In this document: piece by piece, positions 10,864 through 20,581 of the stretch
How positions within the stretch are numbered: position 1 is the stretch's first letter
Layout: each line of letters starts with the position of its first letter
From: Ancylobacter oerskovii
GTDB taxonomy: Bacteria > Pseudomonadota > Alphaproteobacteria > Rhizobiales > Xanthobacteraceae
Direction: 5' to 3'
DNA length: 64,000 nucleotides
Assembly: GCF_018390555.1 (NCBI RefSeq)
Contig: NZ_JAHBGB010000023.1
Span: 178,778-242,777 of the forward strand
The notes under the pieces: generated by a model
The model's database searches: none
Seen by the model: only the letters and a program-made list of their open reading frames with translations
What the model was told of the DNA's origin: nothing
Made by a program: the position numbers and the translations under genes

Positions 10864-11433
10864 TCAGACGATCTCGCCGTCGGGGATATGGCCGATATAG
10901 GGCAGCTGGCGATAGGCATGGGCGACATCCATGCCGTAGCCGACCACGAAATAATCCGGGCATTGGAAGCCGACGAAATCCGCCTCGATCTGCACCGCCC
11001 GCTTGTGCGGCTTCTCCAGCAGCACGCATACCATGACGCGCCGGGCGCCGCGTGCGGCCAGCAGGTCCTTGGCGAAGGCGAGGGTGCGCCCGGATTCGAG
11101 GATGTCGTCGATGAGCAGCACGTCGCGGCCCTTCACCTCGCTGTCGATGTCGCGCAGCACGGTGACGTAGCCGGCGGAGACCTGCGAATCGCGATAGCTC
11201 GACAAGGTGATGAACTCGACCTCCGGGGCGAGGCCGGCGTCGTGCATGGCGCGGATCAGGTCGGCGGCGAAGACGAAGCTGCCCTTCAGCACCGCGATCA
11301 CCACCAGCTTCTCCGGCTTGGCGGCCACGATCTCGTCGGCGAGCGCGCGGTTGCGGGCGGCGATGGTTTCGGCGTCGAACAGCACATCGATCCTCGGCGA
11401 GGCCGCCTGCTCTCCGGTGTCCGCTTCGCTCAT
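10864..11433 (-). CDS. hpt: Hypoxanthine phosphoribosyltransferase
   Basis: A 189-residue type I phosphoribosyltransferase for purine salvage, converting hypoxanthine (and often guanine) plus PRPP to IMP/GMP. The PRPP-binding loop VLLIDDILESGRTL is present, as are the flexible-loop SSYRDSQVSAG and the purine-binding end FVVGYGMD. Start at ATG 11433, preceded by AGGAG; the frame stays open upstream without conserved sequence. It converges on the MerR gene with 18 bases between stops and is divergent from ftsE. Confidence 0.93.
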   Translation of the reverse strand: MSEADTGEQAASPRIDVLFDAETIAARNRALADEIVAAKPEKLVVIAVLKGSFVFAADLIRAMHDAGLAPEVEFITLSSYRDSQVSAGYVTVLRDIDSEVKGRDVLLIDDILESGRTLAFAKDLLAARGARRVMVCVLLEKPHKRAVQIEADFVGFQCPDYFVVGYGMDVAHAYRQLPYIGHIPDGEIV

Positions 11434-11608
11434 GATGTCTCCTGCTGGTCGAATTCGCTCAAGGTCGGCAGGATGGACCGGCTGCCCGTCCCGCGTCCAG
11501 ACGGGGGCAGCCGTAGCGCCTTCCCGACACGGATGCACACTCTATGTTAGGACAAGGCCGGCATCGTCGCCGCCGGCGGCACTTGTTCGTGTCCGAGGGA
11601 TTCGCAGA

Positions 11609-12268
11609 TTGGTTCGCTTCGAGAATGTCGGGCTGCGCTACGGCATGGGGCCCGAGGTGCTGAGGGACGTCACCTTCGGCATTCCCCCGCATTCCTTCCA
11701 GTTTCTTACCGGCCCTTCCGGCGCCGGCAAGACGACGTTGCTGCGGCTGATGTTCCTGTCGCTGCGCCCGACGCGCGGCCTCATCAACGTCTTCGGTCGC
11801 GATGTCGCCGCACTCGGGCCGGATGAGGTAGCGGCGCTGCGCCAGCGCATCGGCATCGTGTTCCAGGATTTCCGCTTGCTCGACCACCTCACCACCTATG
11901 AGAACGTCGCGCTGCCCTTGCGGGTGCAGGAGCGCGAGGAGGCGAGCTATCGCGCCGAGGTGACCGAGCTGCTCGGCTGGGTCGGGCTCGGCGAGCGCAT
12001 GCATGTGCTGCCGCCGGTGCTGTCGGGCGGCGAGAAGCAGCGCGCCGCCATCGCCCGCGCGCTGATCAGCCGGCCGGAAATCCTGCTCGCCGACGAGCCG
12101 ACCGGCAATGTCGATCCGCGCCTGGCCCGCCGTTTGCTGCGGCTGTTCGTCGAGCTGCACAAGACCGGGACCTCGGTGCTGATCGCCACCCACGACATCG
12201 CGTTGATGGACCAGTTCGACGCCCGGCGTCTGGTGATCAATCAGGGGCGGCTGACCGTCTATGACTGA
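11609..12268 (+). CDS. ftsE: Cell division ATP-binding protein FtsE
   Basis: A 219-residue ABC ATPase of the FtsEX complex, which in other bacteria transmits ATP hydrolysis to periplasmic peptidoglycan hydrolase activation at the septum. Walker A is GPSGAGKT at residues 35-42, the signature is LSGGEKQR at 138-145 and Walker B ILLADEPTGNVD at 158-169. The start is a TTG at 11609: it yields the canonical MVRFENVGLRYG N-terminus and has GAGGGA eight bases upstream. It overlaps ftsX by eight bases, implying translational coupling. Confidence 0.93.
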   Translation: MVRFENVGLRYGMGPEVLRDVTFGIPPHSFQFLTGPSGAGKTTLLRLMFLSLRPTRGLINVFGRDVAALGPDEVAALRQRIGIVFQDFRLLDHLTTYENVALPLRVQEREEASYRAEVTELLGWVGLGERMHVLPPVLSGGEKQRAAIARALISRPEILLADEPTGNVDPRLARRLLRLFVELHKTGTSVLIATHDIALMDQFDARRLVINQGRLTVYD

Positions 12269-13271
12269 CACGCACCACATGTCCGAACCCGCTTCCGCCT
12301 CCCGGCCGGCATGGTGGACGCGCCTCACGGCACTGCTGCCCGTCGGTCGCGGCGCCGAGGCCGGGGAGGGGCGGCGTCCGCGCTCCCGTCATGCCATCGT
12401 GCCGTCGGCGACCGTCACCGGCGGGGCGCTGGTCGCGGTGGTGGCGATCATGACCTTCCTGGCGGGCATCACCATCGGCTCGGTGGCGGCGGTGCGCTCC
12501 GTCGCGTCGGAATGGACCACCGACATCGCCCGCGAGACCACCATCCAGGTGAAGCCCGGCGGCGGGCTCGACGTCGAGGCGGCGCTCGCCAAGGCGGTGA
12601 GCGTCGCCAGAGCCACGCCCGGCATCGTCGAGGCGCGGGCGCTCGATGCCGGCGAGACGGCCCGGCTGCTGGAGCCGTGGCTCGGGACCGGGCTCGACGT
12701 CTCCAGCCTGCCGGTGCCGCGCCTCGTGGTGGTGAAGCTGGCTCCCGATGCGGGCCCGCAGGCCGCCGATGCGCTGCGCGCCGCGCTGGCCGAGCAGGTG
12801 CCCTCCGCCAGTTTCGACGATCACCGGCAATGGACCCAGCGCCTGTCCTCCACCGCGCGGGCGGTGGTGACGATCGGCCTCGCGGTGCTGGGCCTGGTGG
12901 GGATCGCGACCGTGCTGTGCGTGGTGTTCGCCACCCGGGCGGCGGTGGACGCGGCGCGCTCCATCGTCGAGGTGCTGCATTTCGTCGGCGCGCGGGACAG
13001 CTTCATCGCCGCGGAGTTCCAGCACCATTTCCTCGCCGTGGGGCTCAAGGGCGGTGCGCTGGGCGGCGGGGCGGCGATGGCGGTGTTCTTCCTCGCCTCC
13101 ACCGTGCCGCACTGGATCGGCGCCGGTACGCCCGCCGACACGCTGCTCGGGGCGATGACGCTCGACCTGCGCGGCTATGGGGGTATCCTCGGCGCCGCGG
13201 TGCTGGTGGCGCTGGTCACGGCGGTGACCTCGCGTATCACCGTCTACCGGACGCTGCGCGGTATCGGCTAG
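12261..13271 (+). CDS. ftsX: Cell division permease FtsX
   Basis: A 336-residue inner-membrane protein with an N-terminal cytoplasmic tail, one helix (about residues 55-75), a periplasmic domain, then three helices, the topology of FtsX. The IGLAVLGLVGIATVLCVVFATR and C-terminal TSRITVYRTLRGIG segments fit the FtsX permease domain. It forms the membrane partner of FtsE, overlapping it by eight bases. A DUF218 gene follows after 11 bases, the usual alphaproteobacterial order, although plsC, which often comes next, is absent here. Confidence 0.92.
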   Translation: MTDTHHMSEPASASRPAWWTRLTALLPVGRGAEAGEGRRPRSRHAIVPSATVTGGALVAVVAIMTFLAGITIGSVAAVRSVASEWTTDIARETTIQVKPGGGLDVEAALAKAVSVARATPGIVEARALDAGETARLLEPWLGTGLDVSSLPVPRLVVVKLAPDAGPQAADALRAALAEQVPSASFDDHRQWTQRLSSTARAVVTIGLAVLGLVGIATVLCVVFATRAAVDAARSIVEVLHFVGARDSFIAAEFQHHFLAVGLKGGALGGGAAMAVFFLASTVPHWIGAGTPADTLLGAMTLDLRGYGGILGAAVLVALVTAVTSRITVYRTLRGIG

Positions 13272-13282
13272 GTGGTTCATCC

Positions 13283-13975
13283 GTGACGAAGAGCGAATCA
13301 GCGCCGTTCCATCGGGAAAGCGCGGCTCGCCCGAGCCGGGTGCGCCGGCTGGCGACCATCGCCGCCGGCCTGCTGGCCGCGATGGTGCTGGCGTTCCTGG
13401 CCGGTTTCGCGGCCTTCCTGTTCTGCATTCTCGGCCCCTCCGACCGGACCGGCCGCACCGCCGACGGCATCGTGGTGCTCACCGGCGGCGCCGACCGGGT
13501 GGCGGAGGCCGCCAACCTGCTTGCCGAGCAGCGCGGCCGGCGCCTGCTGATCACCGGCGTGCATCCCGAGACCACGCTGGTCGAGATCGGCCGTACCGTG
13601 CCGGTGGCGCAGACGGTGCTGGACTGTTGCGCCGAGCTGGGCCGCTCCGCCCTCAATACGCGCGGCAACGCCATCGAGACGGCGGAATGGGCGCATCGCC
13701 TCGGCTTCCGGTCGCTGATCGTCGTCACCTCCGGCTGGCACATGCCGCGGGCACTGGTGGAGATGGGGCGCGCCATGCCGGAGATCGAGCTGCTGCCCTA
13801 TCCCGTCGCCGGCGTCGCCCGCCCCGGCTTCTCCGGCGTGCTGGCGTCCGGGCGGCTGCTGCTGCTCGAATATGTGAAATATCTCGCCGCCTATGTCGGC
13901 ATCCGGCCATCCCCCGCGACGACCGAGGAACTGACGGCGCTCTTTCCGCCTCACTCGCCGAAATCGACCACCTGA
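13283..13975 (+). CDS. YdcF/ElyC-like DUF218 membrane protein
   Basis: A 230-residue protein with one N-terminal membrane helix (about residues 24-48) and a DUF218 domain: DGIVVLTGGADRVAEAANLL, LLITGVHPET, LGRSALNTRGNAIETAEW and the signature VVTSGWHMPRA. Members of this family are linked to envelope carbohydrate or lipid-carrier metabolism, but the reaction is unknown. The GTG at 13283 gives a normal N-terminus and follows ftsX closely. Its last 25 bases overlap the 3' end of the convergent peptidase gene. Confidence 0.87.
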   Translation: MTKSESAPFHRESAARPSRVRRLATIAAGLLAAMVLAFLAGFAAFLFCILGPSDRTGRTADGIVVLTGGADRVAEAANLLAEQRGRRLLITGVHPETTLVEIGRTVPVAQTVLDCCAELGRSALNTRGNAIETAEWAHRLGFRSLIVVTSGWHMPRALVEMGRAMPEIELLPYPVAGVARPGFSGVLASGRLLLLEYVKYLAAYVGIRPSPATTEELTALFPPHSPKSTT

Positions 13976-15162
13976 TCGTTGAGCGGCAGGGCGTCGGTCT
14001 GCGGCCCGGCCAGCCGTCCGGTGTCGATCTTCAGCGCCCGGCCGCTCTCGAGCGCCTCGTCCTCTTCCGGCGGCAGCACGCCCATGCCGGTGAAGCTGCG
14101 GAAGACATAGGGCAGGCTGTCGGCGTCGAGCGGCGAGGGGCCGTCCATCACATGGAAGTGCAGGTGCGGCGCCGAGGAATTGCCGGTATTGCCCAGAAGG
14201 CCGATGACATCGCCGGCCTTCACGCGGTCGCCGAGCTTCAGCCCGGAGCCGTTCCGCTGCAGGCTGCCGCGCTGGAGATGGGCGTAGAAGGCGAAGCGGC
14301 CGTCGCCGATGTCGACCACCACCATGTTGCCGCCGATATTGGCGGCGGTGATGCCCTTGGCCGCCTGGCCGGGCACCTGTTCCTCCGCCTCGTCATAGAG
14401 GTTGACCACGGTGCCGTCGGCGACCGAGTGCACCGGCACCCCGTAAAAGGCATAGCTCGCCAGCGTGCCCTCGGCGCCGGTGAACAGGCGGCCGGCGTCG
14501 TCGAGCTTCACGAAGTCGATGGCGAAGCGCTCGGGCACCCGCAACAGGCCATTGACGGCCATCACCGCCCCGCGATGCGAGGTGATGCTGTCGCAGCAGC
14601 CATTCACCACCACCCAGCCCTTGCCGCGCAACGGCGCCTCGACCGCCACCGCCGGCCAGCCGATGGCGGTGGGCGCGGTGGTGAAGCCGTAGCGGGCGGG
14701 AAACGGCGTATCGGCCGGCATCGGTACCGGCTTGCCGTCCTTGTCGGCGGCTTGCCGGGTGGCGCCGATGCGGGCGGCGATCCGCGTCGGCACCGCCGTC
14801 TCGCTGGCCAGGGCGACATCCATGAACAGCGTCGCGGTCATCCCCGGGGCGAGGGTCGGGCCCTCGCCGCCGAAACGCTGCATCATCGCCGCCAGGGCTT
14901 CCCCCTCCATCACGGCAAGGGCGGTGCCTTCGGGCGTGACGGCCTCGACCTTGTCCAGGGTGACGAAGAGCCGGCTGGGATTGGCGACGAACAGTTCATA
15001 GGCGAGGTGGGTCCGCCCGTCGCCGCCGCGCACCGGGTGCGGCGTGGCCACCGGCGCCACCGTGATCGAGCTCAGGGTCTCCCCCTCGCGCAGCGACTGG
15101 GCCAGGGCGGGGGCCAGCGGAACGGCAAGGGCGAGGAACAGGGCGGTTGCGGCGCGCAGCAT
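13951..15162 (-). CDS. Secreted M23-family metallopeptidase
   Basis: A 403-residue exported protein: signal peptide to about residue 21 (ALA-Q cleavage), an N-terminal beta-rich region, then a LytM/M23 domain. The zinc and catalytic residues are visible as VNGCCDSITSHRG (H, D-type first motif), FYAHLQRGS and HLHFHVMDG. M23 enzymes usually cut peptide cross-links of peptidoglycan, although some are regulators without activity; here the metal motifs look intact. It converges on the ftsE-ftsX-DUF218 operon with a 25-base tail overlap. Confidence 0.87.
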   Translation of the reverse strand: MLRAATALFLALAVPLAPALAQSLREGETLSSITVAPVATPHPVRGGDGRTHLAYELFVANPSRLFVTLDKVEAVTPEGTALAVMEGEALAAMMQRFGGEGPTLAPGMTATLFMDVALASETAVPTRIAARIGATRQAADKDGKPVPMPADTPFPARYGFTTAPTAIGWPAVAVEAPLRGKGWVVVNGCCDSITSHRGAVMAVNGLLRVPERFAIDFVKLDDAGRLFTGAEGTLASYAFYGVPVHSVADGTVVNLYDEAEEQVPGQAAKGITAANIGGNMVVVDIGDGRFAFYAHLQRGSLQRNGSGLKLGDRVKAGDVIGLLGNTGNSSAPHLHFHVMDGPSPLDADSLPYVFRSFTGMGVLPPEEDEALESGRALKIDTGRLAGPQTDALPLNDQVVDFGE

Positions 15163-15235
15163 GACGGGGCCTCCGGGCGGGGCCGGAAACCTCGCTCAGT
15201 CCGGCGCAAACGGCAAGCGGCGACCGCGCGCGCGC

Positions 15236-16105
15236 CTATGCCTTCGGGAGCTCGGCGAAGCGCGCAGCCCGCACGCCGGCGCGGGCAAGAGCGTCGCCGC
15301 AGGCGGGCGAGGCGAGATAGGCGAGTTCCTGCTCGCGCGGGGTGGTGAGCGGATCCAGCGCGACGAGCTCGGCATCGACCCGGCCGGGATGGCAGTGCAC
15401 CAGCACCCGGCCGCTGCTCGTCGCGTTGCTCAGGCTGTCGCGGAACACCCGGGCGTAGGGCACGCGGTCGGAGAAGTCGTAGAAGCCGCGGAAGCTGTCA
15501 TTGGTGGCGAGGCCGAACCGTGCCGCCTGCGCGCCGAGGCCACGGTCGAAGGCGGCGATCACCATCGCCTTGGCGAAGCCGGTGCGGCGCCGGGCGCGGT
15601 GCAGCGTTTCGCCGCAGGAGCGCAGCCAGGGGGAACCGCCATAGCGGTGGGCGAGCTCCTCCATCACCACCCGCCGGATCCCCGGCAGGACATGGCAATG
15701 CTGGTGGCCGTCGAGAAAGTCGGGCGGAGCGCCCCAGACGTCCTCGAAGGCATCGAGCTGCGCCCGCAGCTCGGCGCGGACCGCCTCCAGCGGCAGCGTC
15801 CGGCTCACGGCGGCGCGGGTGAGGGTGCCGATCGACGGCAAACGTTCATTCGCGGCAAGACCTTGCGCCTGCGTAAGCGGGCGCTGGCCGGTCAGCGTAA
15901 GGTGCAGTCCGATATCGGCAGGATGTTCCCGCACCGTGCGGGCCAGCTCGCCGCCATGGCGCCGCCAGCCCGGCAGGCCGCTCATGGCGCCGGTGGCGGA
16001 CAGGCGCCCCAAGGTAATCAGCTCGATGATGCCCGCGGAAACGCCACTGCTTAAACCGAAGTCATCGGCACAGATTACTATGGGGTAAGGTATGGATGCC
16101 GTCAC
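15236..16105 (-). CDS. HpnK/ChbG-type (YdjC family) deacetylase
   Basis: A 289-residue protein of the YdjC/ChbG superfamily, metal-dependent deacetylases of carbohydrates. The metal-binding ADDFG motif is at the N-terminus, LDGHQHCHVLP in the middle and VHCHPG near the end. The sequence resembles the hopanoid-cluster member HpnK, but no other hopanoid gene lies here, so a role in surface glycan or glycolipid modification with the adjacent divergent glycosyltransferases is equally likely. The start is a GTG at 16105, which puts ADDFG about 13 residues in; its ribosome binding site is weak. Confidence 0.8.
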   Translation of the reverse strand: MTASIPYPIVICADDFGLSSGVSAGIIELITLGRLSATGAMSGLPGWRRHGGELARTVREHPADIGLHLTLTGQRPLTQAQGLAANERLPSIGTLTRAAVSRTLPLEAVRAELRAQLDAFEDVWGAPPDFLDGHQHCHVLPGIRRVVMEELAHRYGGSPWLRSCGETLHRARRRTGFAKAMVIAAFDRGLGAQAARFGLATNDSFRGFYDFSDRVPYARVFRDSLSNATSSGRVLVHCHPGRVDAELVALDPLTTPREQELAYLASPACGDALARAGVRAARFAELPKA

Positions 16106-16211
16106 TTCTTGGGCCCTAAAAATATCGCAATTGATTTATACTTAGCTATGGAATAAGCAGCAAATAAGACCGCTTACGACTATTTGCCGTCTGAGCCGGA
16201 AAGTTCCGCAG

Positions 16212-17228
16212 ATGATTCATAGCGCGCCCGAAAGCACGGTGCAGAATCGCGTGCCGCGTCTGATTTCGTTCGTCATTCCCGTGTATAACGAAGCCGGAAG
16301 CCTGGAAGAATTGCATCGGCGGCTGTGCCGTGTGCTCGAGGTCTATCCCAGCCTGGCCCGCGAATTCGTTTTCGTCGACGATGGCAGCCGCGACGACAGC
16401 TTCGCCCGCATCGCCGCCATCGGCGTGAACGACGCCGGCGTGCGCGGGCTGCGCTTCGCCCGCAACTTCGGCAAGGAAGCGGCGATGGCCGCCGGCCTGC
16501 GCGCCGCCACCGGCGACATCGTGGTGCTGATGGATTCCGATCTCCAGCATCCGCCGGAAGTGGTGCCGCAGCTGATCGAGGCCTGGAGCCGCGGCGCGCA
16601 GATGGTCACCGCGGTGCGCCGCTCGCGCCGCACGGATCCCCTGGCGCGCCGGCTGTTCAGCCGGGGCTTCTACCAGTTCTTCCGGCTGATGTGCGAGGTG
16701 GACATTCCCGAGGGCGCCGGCGATTTCCGGCTGTTCGATCGCCGGGTGGTCAACGCCATCAACGCGCTGCCGGAACGCAACCGCTTCATGAAGGGCATCA
16801 CCAGCTGGGTCGGCTTCCAGCAGGCGGAGGTCGATTTCGAGGTCGCCGAGCGCACCGCCGGCGTCAGCTCCTTCAACTTCATCCGGCTGCTGCGCTATGC
16901 GGTGGACGGCCTGTCCTCCTTCTCGATGGTGCCGCTGCGGGTGTGGTCGCTGATCGGCGTCGGCCTCGCCGCGCTGTCCGCGCTCTATGGCGTCTATCTC
17001 ATCTTCGAGGCGCTGTTCTTCGGCGTGAAGACGCCGGGCTTCGCCACCATCATGGTGTCGACGCTGTTCCTGTCCGGCGTGCAGCTGATCAGCCTCGGCG
17101 TGATGGGCGAATATATCGGCCGCATCTTCACGGAAGTGAAACAGCGCCCGCTCTATATCGTCGCCGATGAAGTCGGCTATGTCCCGGCTGCCTTTCCCCT
17201 CGTTCCGTTGGTCGAGACCCAGTCGTGA
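16212..17228 (+). CDS. Family 2 glycosyltransferase, polyprenyl-phosphate type
   Basis: A 338-residue membrane glycosyltransferase of the DPM/GtrB/ArnC type, which loads a sugar from a nucleotide donor onto undecaprenyl phosphate at the cytoplasmic face. Visible are FVIPVYNEAGSL, FVDDGSRDDS, the metal motif MDSDLQHPPE and the GDFRLFDRRVV segment. Two C-terminal helices (about residues 233-260 and 270-295) anchor it. The stop codon overlaps the GTG start of the next gene by four bases. With the following GT-C protein and GtrA protein it forms a typical glycan-decoration operon. Confidence 0.92.
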   Translation: MIHSAPESTVQNRVPRLISFVIPVYNEAGSLEELHRRLCRVLEVYPSLAREFVFVDDGSRDDSFARIAAIGVNDAGVRGLRFARNFGKEAAMAAGLRAATGDIVVLMDSDLQHPPEVVPQLIEAWSRGAQMVTAVRRSRRTDPLARRLFSRGFYQFFRLMCEVDIPEGAGDFRLFDRRVVNAINALPERNRFMKGITSWVGFQQAEVDFEVAERTAGVSSFNFIRLLRYAVDGLSSFSMVPLRVWSLIGVGLAALSALYGVYLIFEALFFGVKTPGFATIMVSTLFLSGVQLISLGVMGEYIGRIFTEVKQRPLYIVADEVGYVPAAFPLVPLVETQS

Positions 17229-18952
17229 CCCTCGCTGTTTCCCGGCCGACGCCGGCCCGCCTTGCCGGCCGCTTCGCTGCGCTCGTCGCGCGCGCCTGGC
17301 AGTCGCAGACGCTCACCCGCCTCGCGAGCCTGCTGCTGTTCGCCGGCCTCACCGCCTGGGTGCTGGCGGTGTTCCGCGACTACGGCATCAGCAATGACGA
17401 GCCGGTGCAGCACACCTACGGCCAGCTGCTCTGGCAGTGGTACGGCAGCGGCTTCAAGGATGACCGCGCCTTCCACTACATCAACCTCTATCTCTATGGC
17501 GGCCTGTTCGACCTCATCGCCGCCGGGCTGGAGCCCTATGTCAGCCTGCCGGTCTACGACCTGCGCCACCTGATCTCCGCCGGCTTCGGCCTTGCCGGTC
17601 TGGTGGCGGTGTGGCGCTGGACGAGGCTGATCGCCGGCGAGAAGACCGCCATCCTCGCGGTCGCCCTGCTGGCCATCACCGGCATGTATGGCGGCGCGAT
17701 GTTCACCCACACCAAGGACGTGCCCTTCGCGGCCGCCATGGCGTGGAGCCTCTATTTCGTCACTTGCGTCGCGGCGGCGCTGCCCGGCCTGCCGGCCTGG
17801 CGCACGGTGGTCGGCCTCGGCCTCGCGGTCGGCTGCGCGCTGGGGCTGCGGGTCGGCGGGGTGTTCGCGATCTTCTATCTCGGCCTGACGGTGCTCGCGG
17901 GCGGGGTGGTCCATCGCGATCCGCGGCTCGTGCTGCGCCTCGTGCTGCGGCTCGTTCCCGCCGGGCTGATCGCGCTGATGGTGATGGCGCTCGCCTGGCC
18001 GTGGTCGGTGCTGCCCCCGACCAATCTCTTCGAGGCGATGGGGGCCTTCAGCCATTTCAGCTTCGATCTCTCGACGCTGATCAATGGCCGCACCGTGCCG
18101 ATCGGCGAGGTGCCCGGCACCTATATGAGCGAATATCTGCTGATCAAGCTGCCGGACGTCGCGCTTCTCGGCCTGATCGCCGCGCTTCCCCTCGGTATCG
18201 CCGCGCTCTTCCGGGCGGAAGCCGGCGAGCGGCGGCGCGCCCTCGTCTTCCTGCCGCTGGTGCTGGCACTGGCGGTGCCGGTCGCCTTCACCCTGGCCGA
18301 GCATCCGCCGCTCTATAACGGCATCCGCCATTTCCTGTTCGTGATCCCGCCGGCGACCATCGCAGCCGCGCTCGGCCTCGCCGCCCTGTGGCGCGGGGCG
18401 CTGCGGGTCTCGCCGATCCTTGGTCTTGCCACCGCGGCGGTGGCGGGCGGGCTCTTCGTCTTCAATGCCGCGACCTTCGTGGCGCTGCATCCCTATGAAT
18501 ATGTCGGCTACAACCAGTTGGTCGGCGGGCTCAGGGGCGCCGATGGCCGTTTCGAGGGCGACTATTGGTCGGCCACCATGCGCGAGGCGGCAAACGCGCT
18601 GCGCACCGGCATCGAGGCGCATCCCCCCGCCAGGCCCTACAAGGTGGCGATCTGCGCCGAGGACGGCCAGATCCAGCCTTTCCTCGGCCCGCATCTCGAA
18701 TTCACCGAGAGCTGGGACGATGCCGATTTCCTGCTCACCGCCCGCAATGTCGGCTGCGACAACCTGGTGCCCGGCCTGACCTATCGCACCATCAGCCGGC
18801 TCGGGGTGCCGCTCGCCATGGTGGTGGATCTGCGCGCCCGCCACACGCCCATCGTCGATCCGCTTCCCTGGGACGACGATGCCGACCCGGAAACGCCCGC
18901 CGTCTCCTTCAACGGCCCCGGCTCGGCGACCGTGGCCCGCAAGGCGCCGTGA
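17225..18952 (+). CDS. Multi-spanning GT-C glycosyltransferase (ArnT/GT39-like)
   Basis: A 575-residue protein with about 10-12 membrane helices and the first periplasmic loop motif ISNDEPVQHTYG, whose DE pair corresponds to the catalytic acidic residues of GT-C enzymes. Such proteins use lipid-linked sugars made by the preceding polyprenyl-phosphate transferase to glycosylate a surface polymer in the periplasm. The acceptor is unknown. It is translationally coupled to the upstream gene (GTGA overlap). A soluble C-terminal part follows residue about 420. Confidence 0.82.
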   Translation: MTLAVSRPTPARLAGRFAALVARAWQSQTLTRLASLLLFAGLTAWVLAVFRDYGISNDEPVQHTYGQLLWQWYGSGFKDDRAFHYINLYLYGGLFDLIAAGLEPYVSLPVYDLRHLISAGFGLAGLVAVWRWTRLIAGEKTAILAVALLAITGMYGGAMFTHTKDVPFAAAMAWSLYFVTCVAAALPGLPAWRTVVGLGLAVGCALGLRVGGVFAIFYLGLTVLAGGVVHRDPRLVLRLVLRLVPAGLIALMVMALAWPWSVLPPTNLFEAMGAFSHFSFDLSTLINGRTVPIGEVPGTYMSEYLLIKLPDVALLGLIAALPLGIAALFRAEAGERRRALVFLPLVLALAVPVAFTLAEHPPLYNGIRHFLFVIPPATIAAALGLAALWRGALRVSPILGLATAAVAGGLFVFNAATFVALHPYEYVGYNQLVGGLRGADGRFEGDYWSATMREAANALRTGIEAHPPARPYKVAICAEDGQIQPFLGPHLEFTESWDDADFLLTARNVGCDNLVPGLTYRTISRLGVPLAMVVDLRARHTPIVDPLPWDDDADPETPAVSFNGPGSATVARKAP

Positions 18953-18965
18953 CGGAGGCGCCGCG

Positions 18966-19376
18966 ATGGACCTTGCCGCCGCTCCGCTGATCGCCCGCCT
19001 GCGACATTTCCTCTTGTTCGCGGCGCTCGGTGCGCTCGGCACGCTGGCGCAATATGCGGTGCTGGTGGCGCTGGCGAGCGGGGCCGGCGTCGATCCGGTC
19101 GTCGCCTCCACCGCCGGCTTCCTCACCGGCGGGGTGGTGAACTACCTGCTGGCCCGCCGCATCGCCTTCCGCAGCGACCGCCCGCATCGCGAGGCGGCGC
19201 CGCGCTTCTTCCTGGTGGCCGGCTGCGGGCTGGTGCTCAACGCGCTGATGATGGCGGGCTTCATCCATTGGCTCGGCCTGCCCTATCTGGCGGCGCAGCT
19301 GATCTCTACCGGTCTGCTGGTGCTGTGGCACTATGCCGGCAACCTGGTCTGGACCTTCCGGCCTGCCCGTCCCTGA
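18966..19376 (+). CDS. GtrA-family membrane protein
   Basis: A 136-residue protein with four membrane helices, the GtrA/DPMS flippase-associated family thought to flip lipid-linked sugars. Typical features are the opening LRHFLLFAALGALGTLAQYAV, a conserved NYLLARRIAFRS after helix two and WHYAGNLVWTFR at the end. ATG 18966 was chosen because GGAGG precedes it by seven bases. It lies 13 bases after the GT-C gene and completes the three-gene glycan operon. Confidence 0.88.
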   Translation: MDLAAAPLIARLRHFLLFAALGALGTLAQYAVLVALASGAGVDPVVASTAGFLTGGVVNYLLARRIAFRSDRPHREAAPRFFLVAGCGLVLNALMMAGFIHWLGLPYLAAQLISTGLLVLWHYAGNLVWTFRPARP

Positions 19377-19535
19377 ACGGCCGCCCGCGCTTCCTGTGCC
19401 TGCGGATGACTCGCGCCCTGATGCATGAATCTCGTTCAATGTAGCATTAAGCCTGATTGAGAGTTCGGTCGATTGCCCGCAAGGCCCGGCCGACTATGGT
19501 TCGCTCCCGATCATCGAGCCGAAGGATGCTGGACC

Positions 19536-20567
<1,032 letters not shown>

Positions 20568-20581
20568 GCGCGGCCGCTCGC

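Noticed and set aside
17177..19126. 649-residue antisense frame opposite the glycosyltransferases
   Set aside because: Rich in R, H, Q and G as expected from a GC-rich antisense strand; no homology or start signal.
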